Assembly (NCBI GenBank): GCA_011317545.1
Contig: WUJK01000002.1
Span: forward strand, 1,798,001-1,862,000
DNA from: Coniella vitis
Lineage: Eukaryota > Ascomycota > Sordariomycetes > Diaporthales > Schizoparmaceae
Direction: 5' to 3'
DNA: 64,000 bases
Shown: piece after piece, positions 1-11,669 of the stretch
Position numbering within the stretch: position 1 is the stretch's first letter
How the letters are laid out: every line of letters begins with the position of its first letter
Translations under genes and position numbers: made by a program
The notes under the pieces: model-generated
Told to the model about the DNA's origin: nothing
Seen by the model: only the letters and a program-made list of their open reading frames with translations
Databases searched by the model: none

Positions 1-2082
1 TCATCAACCCCGTTGCCCGCACCGTCCGCCGTTTCTCGTCCCCCTTTGCCACCGCCTCCGACACCGAGCCTGTGCGCCGCCTACCCCGCGACTATACCCT
101 CGACAATGGCGATGCCGTTGCCGACGCCGACTACGATGCCTCGTATGCTTCTCTGCCAGGCCTCCCATTCCTGAGAGGCCCGGACGTCGCCCTCGGCGCC
201 CGCTCTCCCCCGCTGCTCGTCCCTCAGCGCCGCTACCCCCCGCCCCCGGCCGACGGCGACACCTCTCGAGACTCGACCCCGCGCTCCGGACCGTCTGTTC
301 TTTTCGAAATGGAGCGCCCTGGCACTGCCGACCCGGGAGATGCTAGCACCAGTGGCTCAGTCTCGCCCCAACCGGCTGATAGTCTCGACTCTGCTGTTGC
401 TGCTGGTGTTCCTGCAGAGAAATCACGCGCACTGCCGGCCAACGATGGCATGAGCGACATGCGGCGCAAGATCCAGACAATTCAGTCGAGCAGCATCACT
501 GTTGACCAGAAGCGATACCTGATGCAGCAGGTCTTGACCGAAAATTACACCAAGGCGAGGGGCACAAAGGCCATTTCCAAGGACATTGACTCTTCGCCCG
601 GACCCAAATCCGAAATACTCTCTGCTCCCTCCTCGTATATTAGTAGAGACTTGGGTTTTGGCATCTCGGCACTTGAGACTTTCAAATTCTGGACGGGACT
701 GGAGGAAGAACGAGCGCCCATCAACTTCACCCAAGACGATGCTCAACCCACCTACCGGCCTCTATCACATGCTCGTCTGTCTGACGCTTTTGTCGACCAT
801 ACCGAGCAAGTGTTGGATAGTGTGGAGGATTTGGTACCAGAATTGGGTTGCGTGCATTATAAGCGGAACGTCAGAGTGCAGTGTGCGGAATGTGACAAGT
901 GGTATACATGCCGACTCTGCCACGACGACGCCGAGGAGCACATCCTGCCGAGAAGGCTCACCAAGAATATGCTGTGTATGTTATGTGGGCACGCACAAAA
1001 GGCGTCCGACACTTGCATTCACTGCGGCGAAAGTGCGGCGTCATACTATTGCACCATTTGCAAGCTGTGGAGCGACGACGTGAACAAGCACATTTACCAC
1101 TGCGACGAGTGTGGGATATGCAGAGTCGGGCGCGGTTTGGAAAAGGACTTTTTCCACTGCAAGGTATGTTCGCGCTAAAGAATGTTATTGACGGAGAGCA
1201 GACATTGACTTGTGTCAACAGACTTGCTGTGCATGCATCTCTATTGCTACCAAGGACGACCACAAATGCATTGAACGAGCCACGGAAGCCAACTGTCCCA
1301 TCTGCAACGACATAATGTTTTCGTCACCACAAAAAGTCATCTTCATGGACTGCGGGCATCCCATACACCAGAATTGCTTCAACGAGTACATGAACACGTC
1401 CTATAAGTGTCCACTATGCAGCAAGAGCATAGTCAAGATGGACGCTCTATTTCTGAACCTCGCCAATATCATCAAGGAACAACCTATGCCCGAGGAATAC
1501 CACAACGTGCGGTCCATTCTCTTCTGCAACGACTGCTCGGCAAAGAGCTCAACTGAATACCATTTTCTCGGTTTGCGGTGTCAGATATGCCAGTCCTTCA
1601 ATACGGTCGAGCTGGACCGGTCGCCCATGCCGGTGGATGCAAACGGAAGCCAGGAGGGCACAGCATCTGCGGGACCAACGCACTCTCGCAACGTGTGTTC
1701 TTCTACTACCACTGATGCTGCTGCTGCTGCTGCCAGCGGCACCAGCTATCCCCGTGTCGACGATTTATCGAGATCTCCGTTGCATTCCCCTGGTTTGAGA
1801 AGTAATGATCGCTTCTCGCTGGGACCTGCGTCGCCGAGTCGAAATGTGCAATTCGCAGAACCAGATCCAATCCTGGATGAGGGCGACCAGGAAGAAGAAT
1901 TTGACTCTTGGGGGCGAAAGATCACGGCTGAGGACTCTGAAGATGACGAGGGAAGCGAAGAAGAGGAAGAAGAAGAGGACATCGACTCGGAACTGGACGA
2001 AGAAGAATATGACGATGAGGAAGAAGACGACGAAGGCGACAACGAACATCACTTGGAGATCAACCTCTTGGGTCACCGATAG
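1..2082 (+). CDS. CHY zinc-finger / RING-finger ubiquitin ligase, Pirh2 (RCHY1) type, 5' partial
   Basis: The frame is open from base 3, so the true start lies outside the window. Exons are <1..1163 and 1222..2082, joined by a 58-nt intron (GTATGT...CAACAG). The protein has a disordered Ser/Pro-rich N-terminal part. A Cys/His array follows, beginning CVHYKRNVRVQCAECDKWY and continuing through many CxxC pairs (CHY and CTCHY zinc fingers). Next come a C3H2C3 RING finger (CPICNDIMF, then CGHPIHQNCF, then CPLC) and a zinc ribbon (CNDC...CQIC). That order is the Pirh2 architecture, whose members are E3 ubiquitin ligases. The C-terminus has a long Glu/Asp-rich run (about 1885-2045), which is extra to the core. 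The domain order makes the family call firm; the substrate is unknown. Confidence 0.92.
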
Positions 2083-3075
2083 TCTCATCAACATCATCAT
2101 TAGGCAGAAGTGTGTTTTCACGGCAAGTGCATGGTCGGATACGAAGATGTAGGCATTTTATGACTTGAGCGGGCGCATGATTTGCTATTTTTTGTTTATT
2201 ACTTGGGTTGCTTTTCTCTTTCCTTTCGTGTCATTGGATTTCGAAGCACAGCTTGAGGGCACGGGGCTCCGGGGGTCGGTTGGTCTGGTGGCGAAGGGGC
2301 TCTATTCTGGGATATGGGTTGGGAAATTGTCGTTTCCAAGAAATACCAAAATCACCGAAACGGGAGTGTTTTGATCGATACTCATTTATCATACATGGAT
2401 TGCATCTATAAAAGGACTGGACTACTTGGGAGGAAACACGGGCGGAACTCTCGACGGATTCACCACTTCTACCTACATCTATTTCAACTTTGCAGCACGG
2501 AAGCAAAGAGTACAGAAGGCGTTTCTGTTTCTCGTTCGGTTCAAAAGTGATGGCGAATGGGGCCGGAGTATATTTGCAGCGTCTGGAGGCGGCTGTTGGG
2601 TGGCGTCTGCGTGTGTCTGTCTATCTCCCCAGACCCTAAGTACCAATTTATTCATAGCGCAGAGTAGCACTTATGGATTATAATATCTCATTGATGACCG
2701 GATGCCTTGATGGTATGATCAGATAGTAGTGGTACAATTTGCGCATTGCAACTGCCAATGACCGTAGAGCCCAAGGATGTCCAAGTGTACTACTCAAGCT
2801 TTCTTGGGCAAAGCTGCTCGCTCACTCGGTAAGTTCATGTTGCAAGTAAAGGCGTCTGATGAAAGGGGTTTTCTCGTTGTTAACATTCCATACATGTGCC
2901 CATATCAACAGTGCTGAGCTACCACTGCACAGACAAATAAATAAACACAACAAACGCCCCCAAAACGCCAGCCCCGAACCCCTTTTCACGTATTCCCACA
3001 AAGGACACATTGAAGTGGCTTGATATCTGAAACACCCACACCCACCGATTAGCCAAGCGAACCAACTCCAGGAGA
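2083..3075. other. Convergent intergenic region, no gene seen
   Basis: This lies between the 3' ends of the RING-finger gene and MZT1. Open frames here are short and not protein-like. It should hold both 3' UTRs. Confidence 0.6.
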
Positions 3076-3625
3076 CTATCGCTGCTGCTTGCGCATCTCA
3101 ATTTCCATCTTGGCCTCTTGCGCGCCTTTTCGGAGCTCCTTTATGGTTGTCTGGGGAATGGAGATGCGTGTTATCAGTGTTTGTTTATTCATGCCACGTC
3201 AGTAGGAATGTACGTTTTCCAAAGCTGCTGTCTCCTTTATCAAACCTTGCCTAGGTATCTTTGTTTGAAAGATCCAGCTAGAGCAGAGTGACGGACGCGC
3301 AAACTTACAGCCAGTGCTTCTGGATTCACACCCCGTTCAATCAGCGAGATACATATCGAGAGTTCCTTGCGGTCGAGGTGGCAGTTCTGTTTGGCGGCAA
3401 AGATGTTTAGTGCGGTCTTCTATTAGTTATTATCCAAAGACGCTAACGCTCATGTTGACCCCAGCATTCTTGGGGCGCGCGTTTACATGATGAGCGACTG
3501 GAGGCGAACATGGAAGAGAAAAGATCTAGGCGGGCAGCTCTTACCAATATCTCTGAGATTTCTTGAAGAATGTTGACGGCTGTGTTGGCCGAGGCTTGCT
3601 TGTTTTCTTCTGGTGGGGGAGGCAT
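3076..3625 (-). CDS. MZT1: Mitotic-spindle organizing protein 1 (MOZART1 homologue)
   Basis: This small gene is easy to miss because introns outweigh coding sequence. Exons on the minus strand are 3625..3545, 3386..3309 and 3150..3076, giving 77 residues. The two introns are both 158 nt, with donors GTAAGA and GTAAGT and acceptors ACAG and CCAG; all junctions are phase 0. The protein reads ILQEISEIL, then NCHLDRKELSICISLIERG, then VNPEALATTIKELR, which is the MOZART1 helical core, with a charged C-terminal tail. The family protein binds the N-termini of gamma-tubulin complex proteins and recruits gamma-TuRC to spindle pole bodies. The length fits fungal orthologues. Confidence 0.93.
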
Positions 3626-4101
3626 GATGGTGTACTTGGTGGCCTGCGCTTAGCTTGATGTGTGAGGATTTATGTATGTGGTCGTGGTTGTGGTTGTGGT
3701 TGGGTTTTGATAAAGTCGGCAGGATGGAGTAAGTCGTTGGGGTGAGCGTTGGGATGCACCGGTTGGCACTTGGCGGGTCCGGCCGCTCTGCTTGATGGCG
3801 GTTGCTCCTGTTACAGAAGCATTGACCCAACGCGGCGAAAAGTCGCGTCCACAATGGTTTTGGTCGTCATTGAATAGCTGGTTGCAAAGATACAGATTTT
3901 ATTCAGTTGCGCAATCTTGAGATATGTGCAATTCATGTTCGATGTATCATACTCAAAACTGGTAGCATGCATCCCTCACAAGCTTGGGCCGTCAGCCCTT
4001 GCTACTGCTATGCAATACCGACCATGTTCATATCTGGAACCGCAATATACCATATCATTCAATGATCGTCTTCGTACCAAGATTTAACAGTATTTATAGC
4101 C
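3626..4101. other. Intergenic region between MZT1 start and SPC25 end
   Basis: This is the probable MZT1 promoter and SPC25 3' UTR. It contains short GTGGTTGTG-like repeats around 3680-3705. I see no gene. Confidence 0.6.
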
Positions 4102-4961
4102 TTAGTTGTTGAGCGCTTCCACAAACAATTCCCTCATACCCTTCAACAAGACCGCCAGCTCCCGCGTCTCGTTCGTCCGCTCCAGAACCCGGTCAACCTT
4201 TTCCCTATCGAGCCGCGGCCTGCAATGCTTGATATCATAGTCGCGCGACGCCGTGCTTAATTCGAACCACGCCTCGCGCTCCCAGTCCTTCTCATCAATA
4301 TGCGTAAACACAAACTTGAGCCTGTCGTCCTTCCCCGCGCCCTCAATCTTAAGGCACAGGTTGGTGATCCAGAAGTCGAGCTCGGGCACGTTGAAGCGCG
4401 CCTGTGCCTCTTGCTGCGCCTGGTGGGCGCGCTGTGCCGCAATCCGCGCGTCGATTTCCCTCTGCGTTTCGGCAATCTGCTTTTGCAGCGCGTTGCGCAG
4501 CGCTAGCTGCTGGTCGCGTTGCGCAGTCAGCGAGGCGATAGATTCTTGCATCTCGCGCTCCTCGGCGATTTCTTTTGAAACGGTATTCTGGTGCGTGTTG
4601 CGCTTCATGTGTAGAATGTCAATGTCCTTTTTCTTCATGCGGGTGTCCTCTGTATGCGGGTGAACGCAGCGCGTCAGTATCGTCTCCAAGACCGAGCAGT
4701 TGATGGCGAAACAGAATAGTCGCGTGGAGAAGTATTGTTCGCACCTTGTAGTTCTGCAACAGTAACGGCAAACTGGTTCCTCTCCTCCAGGACACGCTTG
4801 CGGCCGCGCTCGATAAACTCGTCAAAGCGCGCAGTGAATCGTGCCATGCGGTCGCGCAGCTCGTCGAAGCCAAAGTTTATGCTGGGGAGACTGTCTGCCA
4901 CCGAGGGTGCGGCCATGGTCTGTCGGCTCAGGGAGCTTCGTGGCTCAAAGACGGAGGCCAT
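4102..4961 (-). CDS. SPC25: Kinetochore protein Spc25 (NDC80 complex subunit)
   Basis: Exons are 4961..4745 and 4649..4102 on the minus strand. They are separated by a 95-nt intron (donor GTGCGA, acceptor ATACAG) that splits the Glu codon after AELQ. The product is 254 residues. The N-terminus (FEPRSSLSRQT...INFGFDELRDRMARF) is followed by about 110 residues of heptad-rich coiled coil. The C-terminal globular domain contains FWITNLCLKIEGAGKDDRL, FVFTHIDEKDWEREAWFEL and LLKGMRELFVEAL, which are the recognisable Spc25 RWD-like core motifs. Spc25 pairs with Spc24 and anchors the NDC80 complex to the inner kinetochore. The gene is divergent from RRN6. Confidence 0.93.
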
Positions 4962-5529
4962 TTCTGTAGAGTGGATCGGTATTGCAGTTGAGAAGCTAAA
5001 TGCGCTCGTTTTTTTGCGTCTGGGCGAGAGAGTATGCTGCCGTCACAGGTTCTGCCAAATATCATGAAGTTGTTGCGGAATAGTCGCCAAGAATTGGTTT
5101 CTTGCCGATACACGAATAAGGAAGTTTGCGCACCCAAGCACTTGCCCAATTATCAAATGCAACTCCCATGGCTCAAAGCCTGTCGCCGCAGCAACCACAA
5201 GCTACGCTAGTCTTCTTTTGTACTAGTGCTAGCATGATAATGAAGCTCACGCCCTGGGGTTAACCAAATAGCTTGATCTAGTGTCCCCTGCCCACTTACT
5301 CAAAAAGTGGGCCTGACGTCTCCAGGCATTTTTCTACTTTTCCTTCGCCTAGAAATTTGTTCTGCCCATCCATACTTGCGCCCTCTTTTGAACTTGTTCT
5401 TTCTCCTGCTTAGTTACGCCGTTGCCCGTCGCCCTCTTTTCAGCATAGCCTAACCGGCAGCATTTCTCGTCGCCGCTATGCCTATATCACGCGCGCGTGC
5501 AGCCAACGAACTCGGGACTGCGCACCCAT
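4962..5529. promoter_or_regulatory. Divergent promoter region of SPC25 and RRN6
   Basis: This 568-bp space between the two start codons must hold both promoters and leaders. The RRN6 side (about 5330-5470) is pyrimidine-rich, as fungal leaders often are. It also contains a short upstream ORF described separately. Confidence 0.55.
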
Positions 5530-5537
5530 ATGGATGA
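5478..5537 (+). promoter_or_regulatory. Possible upstream ORF overlapping the RRN6 start
   Basis: An ATG at 5478 opens a 19-codon frame that ends at TGA 5535-5537, just past the chosen RRN6 ATG at 5530 and in another frame. It would lower RRN6 translation if the transcript starts upstream of 5478, which the sequence alone cannot show. Confidence 0.35.
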
Positions 5538-8500
5538 AGACCCCGAGCCCAGAGGCACAGGCCGCCGCGCCCGCCCTCGCACTCAGACGTCTCATAGAGT
5601 TGGAGTTCATCGTGTGAACGATTTTATAGTTGGACATGTTGGCCAAGTGTCGTACAGTCCTGCTGGCGAGGATGTGGAGGTTGGGCAAGTGAATGTTGGT
5701 CGACTGACCGAGCAGCGTGAGTTCCGCATATTGTTCCTATTTTACGTGCCGTGGCATATCTTCGATTCTTCATGTACTTACATGCGCTCTTGCAGCTCCC
5801 TTTTGTCAGCAGGTCATGCCCTTCAGGGAATGCATTGCCTCGAGTAGACTTGCAGTCAAACTGCCACCCTCTAGAGCTTTCCAGCGAAACAGGTCGCAAA
5901 GGAACTGGCTGCTGAAAACCCACCCGGAAGCTTTTTTGGGATTTCCGGATCTGCCGGCTGTGTTGTCTCAAGAATCGCCAAATGAAGCCACAGAAGTTGA
6001 CAAATCAAGCCCGGTTGGACCCGTTGTCGCCGTCGGTGAAATCGCGGACTTGCGGCGCGGTGACATGTCTCGTAATCTACCATGGCCTGCCGTTGCTATA
6101 GTGAGTGGCGAGGCTGGTCATGTGCTTCGCCTCACGGCAATGGAGCTAGAGAAATGGACGTGGAAGGATCTATCAATGCCTGTCGGAATACCGCAATCGA
6201 CACTTCACGGCTCTTGGTGCGATGACGGCAGTCCTATCTTACAGATTCAGTTCGCCAAGAGGCTCAAACCATTTGATAACCTCTACTGGCTTGTCGTCCA
6301 GAAGGAAACGTCCATCACGATTTTCGAGCCCGAATTGCGAGCATGGCCCATTGCTGCTGCAGCTTCGCATCCAGACAACGACTCTGGGTCGCTAGAGCAT
6401 ATTGCTTTGAATCCAGTCGTCACCTTGACTACGCGTACCACTGGACTGAGATCACATTGCGACTTTTCGCTTGATATGGGGTCAGGCACGGAAGCTCCTC
6501 AACTTTCTGTCATTGATGGTTACGGAAGCTGGTCGATCTGGTATCTCTTACGCGTTGGCCACGGTAGATCGCGAACGATGAAATTGATGCTTCGCAGAAG
6601 AGGCACATTCCCGATGCCTGCAAATGGCCCACTGCGAGGCATTCCAGAGCACCTCTACAACTGGGTCAAGGTTCTCTGGATGGCAAAACCGGCACCAGCC
6701 AATGACTGGCGTCGTGACAGCACTCCATCTGAGGACGTGGACCCTGGCCCTTCCAGCTTACAAGCCTCCTATCTTGCTGAGAGCGACACGCCTCGCGTCG
6801 AAGTTGACGGACTTATGCTTTGCGACCGACAGCAAATTCGAGTTCTGGACATTGACAGCGAGCGTTTTAGTTCCAAGCTCGAATTTACAAGACGCGACGG
6901 CAAAGATGTCCTTATTGACGCCCAATCCTTTCCCGGGCTTCCCAGTCATCATTTGATCCTCACAACTCATAGACTTTACTTGATTGACGCATCAAAAGGC
7001 AACCAGCCAGACGGACGAGGTCCTCGCGTCATGATATCCTGTCCTCATTACAGAACTTCTGCATCTCAAGGATTGAAGATGCTAGTCTCGAAACAAGAAC
7101 CAATCGGCGGCGGATCAATGTGTCTGGTATTACTCTACTCTGCCGACAATATCCGAATCAATGCTTTCTGGTTCCGAGTTGATGGGAAAGACATCTGTCC
7201 TCGCTTCCACCATCAAGTGTTGCAATTGCAAGGCTTTAAAATAGATGACCCGACATGCTCTCTAGGTATTCTGTCGCTTACAGCAATACCGCTCCAGTTA
7301 ACGCCGTCCAACGGAAACAGGCATTCGACAGCAATGGAAAGCGAGGCAGAGTTGGGATCCTCGCGTGCTATACGATTCTTCCAGATCTTTGCACTGTCAA
7401 CAGACCTAGGGTTGCACTTCTCGATCATTGCAGTTACGCCTGATGCGACCGACAAAGTGGATATGCCATCAAAAGCCCCGCAGTCTACGCGAAGAGAAGT
7501 TCAACGTAGCCGGTCTATTCGTCGAAGGATCTTGCGAGAGGCAGAACAAGCCTTTACAGTACCGGATGACGTGGTGAGGAGTGACCACCGCCACTCCAGG
7601 CTCAGTGTTGTCCGTCTATTCAATGACGATGACCCTTACGAGACCTTCCAGCTCAGACACTTTTACCTCAAGCTGGTAGACGAGATTAATGATGATCTAC
7701 AAGGAAAAGCACGTGGGAGGCGGACGGATTTTGATAGCAGAGACCCATTCGCTCTAGTTCGTGCAGCCTCGCAAGATGCGGACGACAGTCAAGGCTACGT
7801 CCCCTTGAAGCCTTTGCTGCACTACTTGGACCAGTCTTTGCCTCGCGACTTGTCACAATTTGAGGACGACTGGCAAAATGCACGGAGGGAGTACAAGAAG
7901 TTCCGCCGAATTCAGCTCTCAGCCTGTGGATCGTACGTCCACTCGGAGACTGTCATGGATGTCTTTGAGAAGCTATCCATCAATTGGTCGTCTCAATTAC
8001 CGGCTGAGTCGCTCAAAGCGAGCCAATGGGTAGTCATGGAAAAGTCTCTCCAACGAATGGCGATTGAATTGTTCTTGTCTGAGAGAGGGGTCTATGTCGT
8101 GCCTCAGTCGGTCCTTGACTTGGCGGCGAAGACGGCCACGGAGCAACAGGACTCGCAAATCACTGGTGGAAGCCAACCCGACCTGCTACCATCATCGCAA
8201 CTTAGATCAAGCCAAATCCTGCCTACGCCATCGGCCACACCGGCATCGTCCAGTCGAGCTACGTCGGAAGATGCGAGCAGTTCCAAAAGCATTACGGAAG
8301 CGGAAGATGCGGGACACGAAGACGCGGCGGTCGCTCGGCTGCGCAAATACCTGCCTGCGATCAAATTTACCCCAGTGACCAAGGGCGGACCGTCGCACGT
8401 CATTTCTCTTTGGCCAGAGCAGCGTGGCGTCGACCCATCCGAGTACCAGCATAGGCCTTTGGGCAAGGGCAAGGATGAAATGTCGGAAGCGACAAAACGT

Positions 8501-8845
8501 AAAAGAGAAAGACACCAAGAGCGCGAACGCCGCCGAGCCGAAAGAAAAGCGCAGCGAGCTTTCAAGGTGGACCTCGTGGATAGAGAATGGGAAAGCCAGC
8601 CCCTGGCGCCAACCACGATCCAGTCCAGTCCGGTGCATGGCCGTGTGGGTAGTAGCCAAGGTCACAGCCTGGGTAGTGATTTTGGAATGGGCATGGGTAG
8701 CCAGACCCAAAGCCAAAGTCAAGGCTTCAGTCAGGGATTCGGGTTTTCACAGATCATGTCGCAGCCGGTCGCAGGTGAATTTGGCGGCAGGCCGAGGAAG
8801 CTGAAGGGTAAGCCCAAGCCAAAGAAGCCCAAAATCTTTAGATGA
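5530..8845 (+). CDS. RRN6: RNA polymerase I-specific transcription initiation factor RRN6-like
   Basis: Exons are 5530..5716 and 5796..8845, with a 79-nt intron (GTGAGT...TTGCAG) splitting a Pro codon, giving 1078 residues. The start is the first in-frame ATG after an upstream stop. The N-terminus carries NDFIVGHVGQVSYSP and, after the splice, NWLLKTHPEAFLG, both typical of fungal RRN6-like proteins. The middle is a long beta-rich region consistent with a propeller. The tail has a low-complexity Ser/Gln/Gly stretch (SQTQSQSQGFSQGFGFSQ) and ends in a basic cluster, GKPKPKKPKIFR, also usual in the family. RRN6 with RRN7 and RRN11 forms the core factor at rDNA promoters. The weakest point is the exact N-terminus. 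Confidence 0.85.
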
Positions 8846-9443
8846 TGGAGCCTGGTATGTGGTGCTTTGTCTACAGAAGAAGCGATGTGTTGGGTCTGGG
8901 TTTCATGTATGATCATCCTGTTTTGCTGGGTCCCCCGGGATCATGATCTTCTGGCTGTCATTCTGCCAGGTTTGGTAATGCATTATATATGTGTAGCATT
9001 GTCGAGTGGAAAGCAAGCTTGTGCTTGGCGTTTGCTGGGAAGGATATGGATGTTCTGACAGCATGCGGCGCTTGGATACGCCCTTGGTCTTTATAGCTTA
9101 TCAAATGTCATTGCGATTGCTCTTGACTCTAGCCGGTCTACTGTACTTGTCGAATGCGTGTTATTCTCTGGTTGTGAGGTTGCAGACTGCTTGACTGCTG
9201 TGTTCAGTTTCCGAGTTGATTTTCCGCGGGCAAGAGGCAAATTGTCGCTCCGCAAGAACTCATTTCTGGCAGCAGCTTGCCACGCCCAACTCTTTTCTCA
9301 CTTCCCCTTGCTCATGCAATTCCTCTGGGTCGCACCACACACAAAAGACTTACCACAACAGACCCAGTATACGAAATAACCTAAACTCTAAAGCACAACC
9401 CTGGGAAGCAATTCAGAGAAGCACACGCAAAAAGAAAAGAAAA
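8846..9443. other. Intergenic region between RRN6 and the PITH gene
   Basis: This is the RRN6 3' UTR followed by the PITH-gene promoter. The last 60 bases before the ATG are A-rich. I see no gene. Confidence 0.6.
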
Positions 9444-10357
9444 ATGTCTCATTGCCATGACGAGCACGAGCACGGCCACGGCGGCGACCATCACCATGGG
9501 GACGAGCACGACCACTCCGACGACATCACCCCGGCGCTGCAGTTCTCGCTCTACCAGCACATCAACTTTGACGAAGTGACGACGCTCAACGAGAGCGCGC
9601 ACGGCGCTGGGAAAGCGATTGTCAAGAAGCCGTGGACGGAGCGGCTGACGGCCGAGCCGGAGCTGGCGAGTGATGCCGACGAGCAGTTGATAGTTAACGT
9701 TCCGTGAGTGGCTTTTTCCTTTGCCTCTATTTTCTCGCTTTCTCGCTCTTGGTATCTTTGCTTGGAGCTCAAGAAGGCCGTTATTGCATCTTTCTTCCGG
9801 CGTGAACCCCAGCTACCCACCTCGACAGCAAGGGACGAACAAACATCGCCAAACCCTAACCCCACGCTTCGCTCTTAATACCTACAGACTCAGTACAGCA
9901 ACAATCGTTCTGACCATCATTATCAACCTCAAGCTTCACCGGCCAAGTAAAGCTACACTCAATCCTGCTCCGCACCTCCGACTCCGACAGCGCGCCACGC
10001 ACCCTCCGTGTCTTCCAGAACCGCGACGATGTGGATTTCGCCGCAGCAGAGGACGGGGAACCCGCGCAGGAGTTCGAGCTAAGCCGCACCTCCGAGGTGC
10101 AAGAGCTGCCCGTCAAACGCGCCAAGTTTGGCCGGGTGCAGCGGCTCGCGCTATTTTTCCCCGACAATTTCGGGGATGGCGATGAGAATGTCACGCGCTT
10201 GTCGTATTTGGGGTTCAAAGGTGAGTGGATGCAGTTGGGACGAGCGCCGGCCAATATCTTGTATGAGGCGGCAGCGAACCCGGGGGATCACAAGATCAAG
10301 GGGACGGATGTGAATCAGATGGGGAGCGGTATTGGAGGGAGGGGACCGGGCCAGTGA
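9444..10357 (+). CDS. PITH-domain protein (PITHD1 / thioredoxin-like C-terminal family)
   Basis: Exons are 9444..9703 and 9934..10357, with a 230-nt intron (GTGAGT...CTCAAG) splitting the Pro codon in NVPFTGQVKL, giving 227 residues. The N-terminus is a His/Asp-rich stretch (residues 3-28, HEHGHGGDHHHGDEH) that could bind metal. The PITH (DUF1000) beta-sandwich follows, with LYQHINFDEVTTLNE, the charged TSEVQELPVKRA motif, FFPDNFGDGDENVTRLSYLGFKG and LYEAAANPGDHK. PITH domains bind the 26S proteasome in the TXNL1 family; this stand-alone form lacks the thioredoxin fold. It is convergent with the CCDC25-like gene, 169 bp away. Confidence 0.92.
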
Positions 10358-10526
10358 GTACGGGAAAAGGGTAATGCGAGGTGGTGAGACGAGTGAGAAT
10401 GTGTGTCTATGAACTCGAAACATTCGTGATGGAAAGTCACTCCATTCCCATAGATGGATGAGACGACTCGTGAGAATGAGGACAATTGCTCATCATTGCA
10501 AGTGCTCAAAGAGAATCACAGCAGTG

Positions 10527-11669
10527 CTACATAAAGTCATCCTCCCAATCCTCGTCGCGATTCTGGTTGCTCGCCGCCTCCATTTCATCCTCGTTATTGA
10601 TGAAGTCGTACGCATGTACCTTTTGGTACTTTGCCTGCTCCCTCTCCTTCTTCAGTCGGGCCTCTTCCTTTTTCTGTGGATGTGTGCGAGCACCGTCAGT
10701 CTAGTTCGTGGAAGAAGAAGCCATTCACATCAGAAAACTTACCCGAATCTGTTGCGCGGCCTGGTCCCGCTTGCGCAGCTCCTTCAACCGGTCCTCCTTT
10801 TCCAGTCGCAGGTCAGGGTGCTTTTCGACCTTTGTCTTGTTGAGGCGGTTGATGATTGGGTTCTCGCGCTGGTGGACGAGCACTCGCTTGACCTGGGGAG
10901 ACGTGCGTGTAAGGGTGAAGATCAGAAACAAAAAAGCCCGAGCAAGCTGACAGTAGTGGTGCACTTTCTCGTTGTACAACGGACATACCTTTCTGTCGTC
11001 ATGGAAGCTGACTTGGCCAACTGCCATGCTGCCGTCCTTTTTCAAGTTCGACCATGGCGTGTAGATGATGGTAATGTTATCTTTCTTGTTTCCTGTTGGA
11101 GCAAAGAAGGTTACATGTCAGTCAGTCAGTCACTGTATGTACATGACCACAAATTTCTCGACAAAGGCAAAGACTGCATACCCTCGATCGAGTTGGCCTT
11201 GGTCAGCTGTGCCAGATCCGTGAGCAGCGGCTCGGGTATCTGGTCCCACGTCTCGCCTTCTCGTAGGCGCAGGTAGATATGTGCACTCGACAGCTTGTCG
11301 ACGTGGAACTGTGGACAATCACGACACTGTCAGGGCAACGCTTGGAAAACTATATATTGAGTTGTCTTTTTGTCTTGTTTTTCTTTCATACCCTGCGCAT
11401 CCGTCAGTTTCTGTATGCCTTCATCTGGAACTCAGGGCTGATTTTGTCAGCAAACGCGAACTTACCAGACATCCTCTTCCCAGCCATGCTTTATGAGCTC
11501 CTCGTCTATTGGATAGGAAGCCTGGGTGTGAGTATTTCCGTCTCTCTATTTGTACATTCAAAACAAGAAAATCCAGACAGCAACCGGTTTACGCACTCTC
11601 AAATTTGTCCTTGCCGACGTAGACATACGCCGGTGGGTCAACCGCCGTGGAGGTGAAGTAGTAAACCAT
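10527..11669 (-). CDS. JLP2: CCDC25 / JLP2 family protein (NFACT-R/DUF814 domain) with a one-base exon
   Basis: Minus-strand exons are 11669..11597, 11505..11466, 11392 (one base), 11308..11182, 11092..10989, 10892..10743 and 10673..10527, giving 213 residues. Key motifs are MVYYFTS, VGKDKFENEELIKHGWEEDVW, FHVDKLSSAHIYLRL, LTKANSIEGNKKDN, YTPWSNLKK and KVEKHPDLRLEKE. A charged coiled coil follows, with an acidic end (DEDWEDDFM). This is colinear with human CCDC25 (208 residues) and yeast Jlp2; the domain is related to the RNA-binding NFACT-R module. Exons 2 and 4 join one base out of frame unless the single G at 11392 is spliced in, which completes the Trp codon before FHVDKL. The family call is firm. 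The one-base exon is inference from splice signals and frame. Confidence 0.9.
11392..11392 (-). other. JLP2: Candidate single-nucleotide exon of the CCDC25/JLP2 gene
   Basis: On the minus strand the 157 nt between exons contain two complete introns. Intron 11465..11393 (73 nt) has donor GTAAGT, branch site CTGAC and acceptor GCGCAG. Intron 11391..11309 (83 nt) has donor GTATGA, branch site CTGAC and acceptor CCACAG. Between them is one G. Adding it restores the frame (TG|G = Trp). The alternatives are a sequencing error or a miscalled single intron. Confidence 0.65.
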
